From: Adhaeribacter aquaticus DSM 16391
Lineage (GTDB): Bacteria > Bacteroidota > Bacteroidia > Cytophagales > Hymenobacteraceae
Assembly (NCBI RefSeq): GCF_000473365.1
Contig: NZ_KI421517.1
Coordinates: forward strand, 4,538,296 to 4,602,295
Direction of reading: 5' to 3'
Length of the DNA: 64,000 nucleotides
Position 1 is the first letter of the stretch; the number at the start of each line of letters is the position of its first letter. Positions 44,010-52,055 of this stretch are shown piece by piece. Under the pieces are notes generated by a model, which was not told the origin of the DNA, searched no databases, and saw only the letters and a program-made list of their open reading frames with translations. The position numbers and the translations under genes are program-made.

Positions 44010-45176
44010 ATGCCTAAAATTTTAATAATTGACGATGAACGGAGTATCCGCTACACGTTAAAAGAAATTCTGGAGTACGAAAACTACACCGTAGACGAAG
44101 CTGAAAACGGAGAAGTAGGTTTGGATTTGCTTTCCAAAACCAAGTACGATGTAGTGCTATGTGATATTAAAATGCCAAAGATGGATGGACTGGAGGTCTT
44201 AAACCGGGCTATGGAAATGGTCCCGGATGTTCCATTTATTATGGTATCGGCACATGGAACTATTGAAACAGCAGTGGAGGCGACAAAAAAAGGAGCTTAC
44301 GATTTTCTGCAAAAGCCACCTGATTTAAACCGCTTGCTGATTACAGTGCGGAATGCCATAGATAAGGTTAACCTGGTTACTGAAACTAAAAAACTTAAAA
44401 AGAAAATTTCTAAAACCTTCGAGATGGTTGGAACCTCCCCGGCCCTCGAAAAGGTAAGAATAGCTATTGATAAAGTTGCCGTAACAGATGCCCGCGTTTT
44501 GATTACCGGACCTAATGGAGCCGGGAAGGAAATGGTAGCTCGTTTGCTGCATGAAAAAAGCAATCGTTCCAATGGACCATTAGTAGAAGTAAACTGCGCT
44601 GCCATACCAAGTGAGCTTATTGAGAGTGAACTTTTTGGTCACGAAAAAGGATCTTTTACTTCTGCGGTAAAGCAGCGTATTGGTAAGTTTGAACAAGCAA
44701 ATGGCGGCACCTTATTCCTGGATGAAATTGGGGATATGAGTTTATCTGCTCAGGCCAAAGTATTGCGGGCTTTACAGGAAAATAAAATTACGCGCGTAGG
44801 CGGCGAAAAAGAAATAGCTGTGGACGTGCGCGTTGTAGCCGCTACAAACAAAGACCTGATAAAGGAAATAGAAGCTAAAAATTTCCGGGAAGATTTATAC
44901 CACCGTTTAGGCGTTATTCTTATTCATGTTCCGTCTTTAAACGAGCGCCGGGAAGATATACCGGACTTAGTAAAAAAATTCCTGCATGATATTGCTCAGG
45001 ATTATGGAAATAAGCCTAAAACTATAACGCCGGGAGCTCTTACTTTCTTACAAACGCTGGATTGGCGTGGTAATATCCGGCAATTGCGAAATGTGGTGGA
45101 ACGGTTAATTATTATGAGTGATGATGTAATTACTGAAGAGGATGCCAAAGCGTTTGCCTTACCTGCCACTGCTTAA
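44010..45176 (+). CDS. NtrC-like response regulator, GAFTGA altered, no HTH
   Basis: A 388-residue protein. The receiver domain (1-120) has Asp8/9, phospho-acceptor Asp52 ([12 protein letters not shown]) and Lys102. An AAA+ sigma-54 interaction domain (about 138-370) has Walker A GPNGAGKE (167-174), Walker [10 protein letters not shown] near 234-242 and an arginine-finger region (FREDLYHRL). The loop that contacts sigma-54, normally GAFTGA, reads GSFTSA (214-219). The protein ends right after the AAA+ lid ([14 protein letters not shown]), without the Fis-type DNA-binding helices. It may work without binding DNA or not activate sigma-54 at all. No histidine kinase is adjacent. Confidence 0.88.
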   Translation: MPKILIIDDERSIRYTLKEILEYENYTVDEAENGEVGLDLLSKTKYDVVLCDIKMPKMDGLEVLNRAMEMVPDVPFIMVSAHGTIETAVEATKKGAYDFLQKPPDLNRLLITVRNAIDKVNLVTETKKLKKKISKTFEMVGTSPALEKVRIAIDKVAVTDARVLITGPNGAGKEMVARLLHEKSNRSNGPLVEVNCAAIPSELIESELFGHEKGSFTSAVKQRIGKFEQANGGTLFLDEIGDMSLSAQAKVLRALQENKITRVGGEKEIAVDVRVVAATNKDLIKEIEAKNFREDLYHRLGVILIHVPSLNERREDIPDLVKKFLHDIAQDYGNKPKTITPGALTFLQTLDWRGNIRQLRNVVERLIIMSDDVITEEDAKAFALPATA

Positions 45177-45200
45177 ATAATATACCTTTTAATTATAATA

Positions 45201-45243
45201 GCCTGTCCGGTCATTTAATCTTACCGGACAGGCTTATTTTTTG
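45201..45243. terminator. Bidirectional intrinsic terminator
   Basis: An 11-bp perfect stem, GCCTGTCCGGT (45201-45211) with 45223-45233, then TTATTTTTTG, lies between the convergent NtrC-like and LuxE-like genes. Confidence 0.85.
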
Positions 45244-45246
45244 AAC

Positions 45247-46239
45247 CTACGTCACTAATAAATTACACCCCCTTATATCCGAATTATCGAATCGGCCCAG
45301 CACTTCAAACCGGCCGTCCGGATAAAGTTTCCCAATATCCTTGGTCTCTATAAAAGCACAGGAATCTATGTTTGCCAGATCTATTACATTTATTCCGCCA
45401 CTCCTTAAGTTATTTTGCATGGAAAACGGGTCATTTGGATCACGTAGCAAAATTTTTAACGTTGGCGAAGGCTCAAAAATACCCTTACCTTTTGAATATG
45501 CCTGCGATAAGAGTTCGGTCATGCCATACTCAGAATGAATGGAATCGACACCAAAAGCCTCCTGAAGAATAACGTGTAGTTCTTCCCGCACCATCTCTTT
45601 CCGGCGTCCTTTCATCCCCCCGGTTTCCATAATTATTACATCAGCAAGAGCACCCTTTTCTACATTTTCAGCTAAATCAAGCAAGGCATAGGTTACTCCA
45701 AAAAGCATTATCTTTTTACCAGTTTTGCGTGCTTGCCCTAGATTTGCGAGTAACTCCGAAATTTCGTTTAAATAAAAGCCCTGGAATTGCTGCCCAGATT
45801 GTTTAATAAAATGATTTACCATAGCTACCAAAGAAGAATTTCCTTGTTCCAGGTAAGAAGGTAGTAAGGCAAAAAAGATATAATCAGTTACCGGCCCATA
45901 AACAAATTCAAAAAGGCGCTGAGCATGATGTAGGTAATAATTTAATTCAGGAAGAAAATGCCTACTCCGGCTAGTTTGAGTAGTACCACTGCTTTGAAAA
46001 ATAGCTTCCGGATCAAATTCTCCTGTTTTTATAGCATGCGTCTTAAAAAACTCAATCGGCAAAAAAGGAATTTGAAAAAGCTCCGAAACTTCTTCTACTT
46101 TTATACCTAAATAACCTAGGTATTTTTTATAAATAATATTATTTTGAGACTGGTAACGAAACAAATCCAAAACCATATCCTGAAACTGAATTTCAGGCAG
46201 ATTATGTAATAATTGTTTATAATCGTATTTTGAAAACAT
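45247..46239 (-). CDS. LuxE/PaaK-family acyl-protein synthetase-like acyltransferase
   Basis: A 330-residue adenylate-forming-type enzyme related to LuxE (acyl-protein synthetase) and phenylacetate-CoA ligase. Motifs are PFLPIEFFKTHAI, IFQSSGTTQTSRSRHFLP (the S/T-rich nucleotide-binding P-loop, about residues 80-97), MMETGGMKGRRKE-like (IIMETGGMKGRRKEM), HSEYGMTELLSQAY and IDLANIDSCAFIETKDIGKL. I start at ATG 46239; the frame is open to a TTG at 46260 that would add seven residues. LuxE supplies acyl groups for bioluminescence, but no luxCDAB genes are here. The natural substrate is unknown; Bacteroidota carry such orphan genes. Confidence 0.82.
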   Translation of the reverse strand: MFSKYDYKQLLHNLPEIQFQDMVLDLFRYQSQNNIIYKKYLGYLGIKVEEVSELFQIPFLPIEFFKTHAIKTGEFDPEAIFQSSGTTQTSRSRHFLPELNYYLHHAQRLFEFVYGPVTDYIFFALLPSYLEQGNSSLVAMVNHFIKQSGQQFQGFYLNEISELLANLGQARKTGKKIMLFGVTYALLDLAENVEKGALADVIIMETGGMKGRRKEMVREELHVILQEAFGVDSIHSEYGMTELLSQAYSKGKGIFEPSPTLKILLRDPNDPFSMQNNLRSGGINVIDLANIDSCAFIETKDIGKLYPDGRFEVLGRFDNSDIRGCNLLVT

Positions 46240-46315
46240 TCTTAAAAGCTTATATAACAATTGTATACTTCAATCGTTAGAATTAGTAAATTTACTGTCA
46301 ATTTATAATAGCTGA

Positions 46316-46852
46316 ATGAGAAATTTATTACTCCTTCAAAAAGGTTTTTTCCTTTTACTCTTAATGGGAGCTCTGGCCTGTGAGCGGCCACCAACTTTTC
46401 CTAAAGAGCCTCATATAGAATTCAAAAGGATTGACCACACCTCTACTCCGGAAGGTTCTTCTAGAATAGACAAATTAGTTATTGTTTTAGATTTTGAAGA
46501 TGGTGACGGGGATTTAGGATTAACTGCCGATGATTTAAAAGTAGCCCCATATAATCAAGGAGATAATAGTACTAATTATTTTGTTGAAACTTTTATCCGA
46601 AGAAACGGGCAATTTGAGATTTTAGAATTACCCGCCAAATTCGGAGGAAGATTCCCGCCCCTGGCACCGGATGGCCGGGTTGGGCCACTAGAAGGAGAAC
46701 TGAAATACACCATAACCATTGACCAAAGAAACGTAGGTTCACTTATTAAAAAAGGCGATGTATTAAAGTTTCAAGTTAAAGTAAGAGATAAAGCTTTAAA
46801 CATGAGCAACACTATAGAAACCAGCCCTACCCTGCCTTTATTTACATTATAA
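46316..46852 (+). CDS. Putative lipoprotein, unknown function
   Basis: A 178-residue exported protein with a hydrophobic signal peptide and lipobox LMGALAC (lipid-modified Cys about residue 22). The mature part is beta-rich with a DFEDGDGDLGLTADDL segment that looks like a calcium-type acidic loop, and later ELKYTITIDQRNVGSLIKKGDVLKFQVKVRDKALNMSNTIETSP, suggesting an immunoglobulin-like domain. I do not recognise the family. Divergent from the LuxE-like gene with about 76 bp between starts. Ends in a strong palindromic terminator. Confidence 0.72.
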   Translation: MRNLLLLQKGFFLLLLMGALACERPPTFPKEPHIEFKRIDHTSTPEGSSRIDKLVIVLDFEDGDGDLGLTADDLKVAPYNQGDNSTNYFVETFIRRNGQFEILELPAKFGGRFPPLAPDGRVGPLEGELKYTITIDQRNVGSLIKKGDVLKFQVKVRDKALNMSNTIETSPTLPLFTL

Positions 46853-46869
46853 ATATATTATACCTTTAA

Positions 46870-46910
46870 CAAGAAGCCCTGATCAAAATTTTGATCAGGG
46901 CTTCTTGTTT
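46870..46910. terminator. Bidirectional terminator with 18-bp perfect palindrome
   Basis: AAGAAGCCCTGATCAAAA and its exact complement (46871-46906) make a near-loopless palindrome between the convergent lipoprotein and E1 genes. Confidence 0.88.
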
Positions 46911-46929
46911 AGAACATTTACGTTAAGTA

Positions 46930-49344
46930 TTAATAGATTGGCGGATACTTTTGCGGATTCACTTCGTGCATTATTTCATAAACCGCATCAAAAATATCTT
47001 CTGAGTTGGGCTTGGAAAAATAATCTCCATCCGAAGAATAAGACGGACGATGATCCGGCGCCGAAACTGTCCGTGGTTGAGAATCTAACCATTGGTAGGC
47101 CTCCTGTTCATCTAATACCTTTTGCATCATAAAACCAGTTCCACCGCCTGGTACATCTTCATCCGTAAAGATTACCCGATTGGTTTTCCGAATAGAATCA
47201 GCAATAAGATGATGGATATCGAACGGTAATAAGGTTTGTACATCTATAACCTCACACCGGATACCAAATTCTTCTAGCTGACGCGCAGCTTCCAGAACTA
47301 CCCGGCACATAGCACCATAGGTAACAATGGTAATATCCTCACCTTCCTTCAATACTTCCGGCACGCCTAAAGGCACCGTAAATTCACCAATATTCGCTGG
47401 CATCAGTTCTTTTAACCGGTAGCCATTAAGGGCTTCAATAATAATAGCCGGATCATCCGATTTAAATAAGGTATTATAAAACCCGGCTGCCTGGGTCATG
47501 TTACGGGGCACCAAAACGTGCATACCCCGTAAGGCATGCAATACCATACCAATGGGAGATCCTGAATGCCAGACTCCTTCTAACCGGTGACCACGGGTAC
47601 GAACAATTAAAGGAGCTTTCTGCCCTCCTTTTGTTCGGTAATGCAACGTAGCTAAATCATCCGATAAGGTTTGGATGGCATAAAGCAGGTAATCCAGGTA
47701 CTGAATTTCAGCAATAGGTCTTAACCCCCGCAGAGCAGCACCAATACCTTGCCCCACAATAGTACTTTCCCGAATACCAGTATCCGTTACGCGTAACTCG
47801 CCGTACTTTTCCTGCAACCCGGCAAACCCTTGGTTTACATCTCCAATTTTACCTACATCTTCGCCAATGGCAAATATTCTGGGGTCCCGGCTCAAAGCAG
47901 CATCAAAACAAGCACGTACTACTTCACGGGCATCCACCATAGGACTATCCTCGGTGTATATAGGCTTAATTTCTTCTACTAATAAAGGAGATTCATCCGA
48001 TTGGCTAATAACATAAGAATTATACCGGTCTGCATTTTCACCCATTACGGTTTCCAACCAACCAATCAATTCCCGTTTAGCCGATATCCTTTCTGTCCGG
48101 ATATGGCGCAAAGCTTTTTTTACCGCCTTTATTGCATCATACCGTAACGGAACCAATGTTTTCCGAAGCTCTTCTGTAATTTCTGTTAAACGAGCTACAT
48201 ATTCTCCGGAACTCTGGGCGATAACCTTTTCTAATAAGTCTAAAGCCTCGTCCTGATCATGCTTAATTTCGCTGATGTAAGCGTTCCAGGCATTGTTCCG
48301 GGCAATCCGTACAGTTTCTTTGGCTTCTGCCTCAATAGCGTTTAATACATCGGTGGTCGCAAACTCATTGGCCAAAATCCACTCCCGCATTTTTTTAATG
48401 CAATCATACTCTTCTTCCCAAGCCAGACGTTCCTTAGACTTATACCGCTCATGGGAACCAGAAGTGGAATGCCCTTGTGGCTGAGTCATTTCTTCTACGT
48501 GAATAAGCACAGGGACGTGCTCTTCCCGGCAAACGGCTGTTGCCTTAGCAAATACTTCTACTAAACCTGCATAATCCCAGCCTTTTACTTTATATATTTC
48601 GTAACCGGACTCGCCTTCGCCGTCTCTTTGGAAACCACTTAAAACTTCTGAAATATTGCCTTTAGTGGTTTGGTATTCATTAGGTACCGATATACCGTAC
48701 CCATCATCCCAAACTGCAATAAGCATGGGTATTTTTAAAACACCGGCTGCATTTATGGCCTCAAAAAATAATCCTTCAGAGGTAGATGCGTTGCCAATAG
48801 TTCCAAAGGCAACCTCATTCCCATTATGAGAAAAATCAGTAAATTGGCTTAATTCAGGATTCTGACGATATAATTTGGAAGCATAGGCTAAACCTACTAA
48901 TCTGGGCATTTGGGCCGCAGTAGGAGAAATATCAGCACTGGAGTTTTTTGCTTCTGATAGTTTTTTCCAATGACCATCTTCGTCCAGCAACCTGGTGCCA
49001 AAGTGCCCTGTCATGCAGCGGCCAGCAGTGGCAGGCTCCGCTTCTACATCCGTGTGGGCATATAACTGGGCAAAAAATTGCTCTAAAGTTAGCTCCTCAA
49101 TGGCTAACATAAAAGTTTGATCCCGGTAATAACCCGATCTGAAATCTCCATTCCGGAAAAAATGCGCCATTGCTAATTGCGCAACTTCTTTCCCGTCGCC
49201 AAATATACCAAACTTAGCTTTGCCCATGAAAACTTCCTTCCGACCTATCATACTGGCTTGGCGACTTTCCCAGGCAATACGGTAATCTCTTAATATTTCT
49301 TCTCTGCTAAGCTTTTGGGTTCTCAACAGTTCGGCTTTCTGCAT
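46930..49344 (-). CDS. 2-oxoacid dehydrogenase E1, fused alpha and beta subunits
   Basis: An 804-residue thiamine-diphosphate enzyme. Residues about 1-400 are E1 alpha (YYRDQTFMLAIEELTLEQFFAQLYAH, TAAQMPRLVGLAYASKLYR, WDDGYGISVPNEY). Residues about 455-804 are the E1 beta transketolase-like part (DAREVVRACFDAALSRDPRIFAIGEDVGK, GLRPIAEIQYLDYLLYAIQTLSDDLA, VIDVQTLLPFD, FTDEDVPGGGTGFMM). The ThDP-site GDG...NN reads GNA...DD here. The fused form is typical of Bacteroidota, where it serves branched-chain 2-oxoacids and/or pyruvate with E2 and E3 encoded elsewhere. Divergent from the DUF1573 gene. Confidence 0.93.
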   Translation of the reverse strand: MQKAELLRTQKLSREEILRDYRIAWESRQASMIGRKEVFMGKAKFGIFGDGKEVAQLAMAHFFRNGDFRSGYYRDQTFMLAIEELTLEQFFAQLYAHTDVEAEPATAGRCMTGHFGTRLLDEDGHWKKLSEAKNSSADISPTAAQMPRLVGLAYASKLYRQNPELSQFTDFSHNGNEVAFGTIGNASTSEGLFFEAINAAGVLKIPMLIAVWDDGYGISVPNEYQTTKGNISEVLSGFQRDGEGESGYEIYKVKGWDYAGLVEVFAKATAVCREEHVPVLIHVEEMTQPQGHSTSGSHERYKSKERLAWEEEYDCIKKMREWILANEFATTDVLNAIEAEAKETVRIARNNAWNAYISEIKHDQDEALDLLEKVIAQSSGEYVARLTEITEELRKTLVPLRYDAIKAVKKALRHIRTERISAKRELIGWLETVMGENADRYNSYVISQSDESPLLVEEIKPIYTEDSPMVDAREVVRACFDAALSRDPRIFAIGEDVGKIGDVNQGFAGLQEKYGELRVTDTGIRESTIVGQGIGAALRGLRPIAEIQYLDYLLYAIQTLSDDLATLHYRTKGGQKAPLIVRTRGHRLEGVWHSGSPIGMVLHALRGMHVLVPRNMTQAAGFYNTLFKSDDPAIIIEALNGYRLKELMPANIGEFTVPLGVPEVLKEGEDITIVTYGAMCRVVLEAARQLEEFGIRCEVIDVQTLLPFDIHHLIADSIRKTNRVIFTDEDVPGGGTGFMMQKVLDEQEAYQWLDSQPRTVSAPDHRPSYSSDGDYFSKPNSEDIFDAVYEIMHEVNPQKYPPIY

Positions 49345-49381
49345 GTATTATCTTTAAGGTTATAAATGGAAAGATCCAAAA

Positions 49382-49412
49382 CAAAACTACGTAAAAGCTT
49401 CCTCATATCAAA
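49382..49412 (-). promoter_or_regulatory. Promoter of the fused E1 gene
   Basis: On the minus strand, TTTG (49409-49412), a 19-nt spacer and TAGTTTTG (49382-49389) fit the Bacteroidota consensus; leader about 35 nt. Confidence 0.72.
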
Positions 49413-49537
49413 CCGGCAATGGCTTAATTAGGATTAGCAAATTATTAAAATCAGAAAAAAACGGGAACTTGTTTTTATTTAATTTTCTTTATATTTTTAC
49501 TAACAAAGTTGTGCTTACGCATTTATAAAACGAGAAA

Positions 49538-50662
49538 ATGATCAAAAACCTATTCCTTTCCCTGATTTGTTTTTGCTTGGCGGCATTTACCAATTCCTTA
49601 TTCGCCCAAGGTAAACTTCAGTTTGAAAAAGAAACCCATGATTTTGGCAATATTGCTCAGGGTGTTCCAGCAACTTACGAATTTAAATTTAAAAATGTAG
49701 GAAACCAGCCGGTTATTATTTCTAACGTTCAGGCTTCTTGTGGCTGCACCACCCCTGAATGGACAAAAACGCCTATTTTGCCCGGTAAAACCGGTTCTGT
49801 TAAAGCCCAGTATAATGCAGCCTCTATGGGTGCCTTCAACAAAAGCGTTACGGTAACTTCTAATGCATCCAATAGCAGCCTGGTTCTGTTCATCAAAGGG
49901 ACCGTACTGGATAAGTCACAGGTTAAATCCTCGGCTTCGGCTGTGCAAAAAGCACAAATTCAGTTTGAAAAAGAGACTTTCGATTTTGGCAATGTAGCCC
50001 AAGGCGTACCAGCTACCCATGAGTTTAAATTTAAAAATACGGGCGGTGAACCGTTAGTTATCTCCAATGTTCAGGCATCTTGTGGCTGCACCACCCCTGA
50101 ATGGACCAACACGCCTATTTTACCCGGTAAAACTGGTTCTGTTAAAGCCCAGTACAATGCGGCCTCTATGGGTGCTTTTAATAAAAGTATTACGGTAACC
50201 TCCAATGCTACTAATAGCAGCGTAGTACTGTATATTAAAGGTACTGTAGTAGAAAAGTCTCAAATTAAAGCCGCTGTTTCTCCGGAAGAAAAAGCTAACT
50301 CGCCTCGTGCTACTTTAAAAGTAAATTCCCATGATCTTGGAAAGCTGGAAACCGGCCAGAAAAGTGTTGCTAAAATAGTCATTAAAAATACAGGTAAACA
50401 GGATTTAACCTTGAATGCTGTGTCTTCTTCCTGCAACTGTGTTAGCTTAAAAAATTCTCCTGTAATTAAGCCAGGAAATGAAGAAATTGTGGAACTAACT
50501 TATAGTCCACGGTTGTTAGGAAATCAAACAGAGAAAGTAAAAATTCATACTAACGATATTATAACGCCAGAAGTAGCCATAAACCTGAATGCTAAGGTTG
50601 TAGAAAACTTATCGGCACAAAGCATATTAAAAGTTAACAGCAACGCTGTACCTTTTAAATAG
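49538..50662 (+). CDS. Secreted protein with three DUF1573 (ASPM/SPD-2/Hydin-like) domains
   Basis: A 374-residue periplasmic or surface protein with signal peptide residues 1-24 (ending LFAQ). Three immunoglobulin-like DUF1573 domains follow, about 27-127, 141-241 and 260-360. Each has F..ETHDFGN/HDLG, a V.ASCGCTTPEW or SSCNCVSL Cys-x-Cys motif, and a P.LPGKTGSVKAQYN strand. Domains 1 and 2 are nearly identical, showing a recent internal duplication (342-bp period). The exposed CxC motifs could bind metal or form disulfides. Ends with an intrinsic terminator (50691-50718). Confidence 0.88.
   Translation: MIKNLFLSLICFCLAAFTNSLFAQGKLQFEKETHDFGNIAQGVPATYEFKFKNVGNQPVIISNVQASCGCTTPEWTKTPILPGKTGSVKAQYNAASMGAFNKSVTVTSNASNSSLVLFIKGTVLDKSQVKSSASAVQKAQIQFEKETFDFGNVAQGVPATHEFKFKNTGGEPLVISNVQASCGCTTPEWTNTPILPGKTGSVKAQYNAASMGAFNKSITVTSNATNSSVVLYIKGTVVEKSQIKAAVSPEEKANSPRATLKVNSHDLGKLETGQKSVAKIVIKNTGKQDLTLNAVSSSCNCVSLKNSPVIKPGNEEIVELTYSPRLLGNQTEKVKIHTNDIITPEVAINLNAKVVENLSAQSILKVNSNAVPFK
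49619..50248 (+). repeat. Tandem duplication inside the DUF1573 gene (342-bp period)
   Basis: Segment 49619-49907 and segment 49961-50248 are clearly homologous at DNA level, including long identical stretches through the TCTTGTGGCTGCACCACCCC region; differences are mostly at third codon positions. The third domain (about 50310-50610) is much more diverged. Confidence 0.85.
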
Positions 50663-50690
50663 ATTTTTTCATAGTTTTATTTTGACTAAT

Positions 50691-50718
50691 GGCAGTGATT
50701 TTATCGCTGCCTTTTTTT
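50691..50718 (+). terminator. Intrinsic terminator after the DUF1573 gene
   Basis: GGCAGTGA (50691-50698) pairs with TCGCTGCC (50704-50711, one wobble), followed by T7. Confidence 0.8.
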
Positions 50719-50783
50719 ATGCCTTTTATTTTCTATAATTAACACTCCCTTTTTCATTCTGCTTCGTTTGCAATCAGCCAACC

Positions 50784-50818
50784 TTTGCCTTTATTATCCC
50801 CGTATGGTTGTATATTTG
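50784..50818 (+). promoter_or_regulatory. Promoter of alanine dehydrogenase
   Basis: TTTG (50784-50787), a 23-nt spacer and TATATTTG (50811-50818) match the Bacteroidota consensus at the upper limit of spacing; leader about 30 nt. Confidence 0.65.
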
Positions 50819-50852
50819 CATTGATTTAACAACAGCATAAGTAAAATTATAC

Positions 50853-51977
50853 ATGTTAATAGGACTCCCAAAAGAAATTAAAAATAACGAGAACCGTGTA
50901 GCATTAACCCCTGGCGGTGTTTCAGAATTAAGTAAAAAAGGTCATACAATATTTGTACAATCTACCGCCGGTTTAGGCAGCGGATTTAAGGACGCTGAAT
51001 ATGAAACTGCCGGTGCTACAATTTTACCAACCCTAGCAGACGTATATGCCGCCGCCGAAATGATTGTTAAGGTAAAAGAACCTATTGCGGCGGAATATAA
51101 TTTAATTAAGAAAGATCAATTACTATTTACCTATTTCCATTTTGCCTCCTCAGAAGAACTAACTCATGCTATGTTAGAGAGAGGTGCGGTTTGTTTAGCT
51201 TATGAAACAGTAGAAAGGCCAGATAAATCTTTGCCTTTATTGATACCGATGTCGGAAGTAGCCGGCCGAATGGCTCCACAGGAAGGTGCCAAATACCTGG
51301 AAAAGCCTTTGCAGGGCAGAGGGATTCTATTAGGTGGCGTACCTGGCGTAAAGCCCGGAAATGTTTTAATTTTAGGTGGCGGAGTGGTAGGAACCCAAGC
51401 AGCAAAAATGGCAGCAGGTTTAGGTGCCCAGGTAACTATCATGGATATTAACCTCACCCGGTTACGGGAGCTGGATGATATAATGCCTAAAAATGTCATA
51501 ACTCAAATGTCAAGCGAATATAACATTCGGGCAGCCATAAAAGAAGCTGACTTGATTATAGGGGCAGTTTTAATTCCTGGGGCTAAAGCACCGCATCTGA
51601 TAACCCGGGATATGCTTAAGGAAATGAAAGCTGGTACCGTTCTGGTAGATGTAGCGGTAGATCAGGGCGGTTGCATAGAAACTTGCCGACCTACCACACA
51701 CGAAGATCCAACATTTATTATTGATGAGGTGGTGCATTATTGTGTAGCCAATATGCCGGGAGCCGTACCTTATACTTCTACTCTAGCCTTAACCAATGCT
51801 ACGCTACCTTATGTTTTACAATTAGCCAATAAAGGCTGGAACGTGGCTTGCTCTCAAAACCAGGATTTAAAATTAGGCTTAAATGTAGTTCAGGGTAAAG
51901 TTGTTTATAAAGGAGTAGCCGAAGCCTGGCATCTACCTTTAGCGAACGTAAATGAGGTGCTGGCTGCTTCATTGTAA
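50853..51977 (+). CDS. ald: Alanine dehydrogenase
   Basis: A 374-residue NAD-dependent alanine dehydrogenase, interconverting alanine and pyruvate plus ammonia. Landmarks are the start MLIGLPKEIKNNENRVALTPGGV (substrate Arg15), KVKEP and the catalytic Lys near residue 74, FTYFHFAS (catalytic His about 96), the Rossmann motif VLILGGGVVGTQAAKMAAGLGA (about 170-191) and the C-terminal VANMPGAVPYTSTLALTNATLPY. Length equals B. subtilis Ald plus a few residues. Monocistronic. Confidence 0.95.
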   Translation: MLIGLPKEIKNNENRVALTPGGVSELSKKGHTIFVQSTAGLGSGFKDAEYETAGATILPTLADVYAAAEMIVKVKEPIAAEYNLIKKDQLLFTYFHFASSEELTHAMLERGAVCLAYETVERPDKSLPLLIPMSEVAGRMAPQEGAKYLEKPLQGRGILLGGVPGVKPGNVLILGGGVVGTQAAKMAAGLGAQVTIMDINLTRLRELDDIMPKNVITQMSSEYNIRAAIKEADLIIGAVLIPGAKAPHLITRDMLKEMKAGTVLVDVAVDQGGCIETCRPTTHEDPTFIIDEVVHYCVANMPGAVPYTSTLALTNATLPYVLQLANKGWNVACSQNQDLKLGLNVVQGKVVYKGVAEAWHLPLANVNEVLAASL

Positions 51978-52055
51978 ATCAAGCCATTGTATAATAAATT
52001 TTTCAGAAGTTACAGATTATAATTTTTAGATTTATAATTTGAGTACGCCCTACGC

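Noticed and set aside
45247-46239. Bioluminescence (lux) locus
   Set aside because: Only a LuxE-like gene is present; no luxA, luxB, luxC or luxD.
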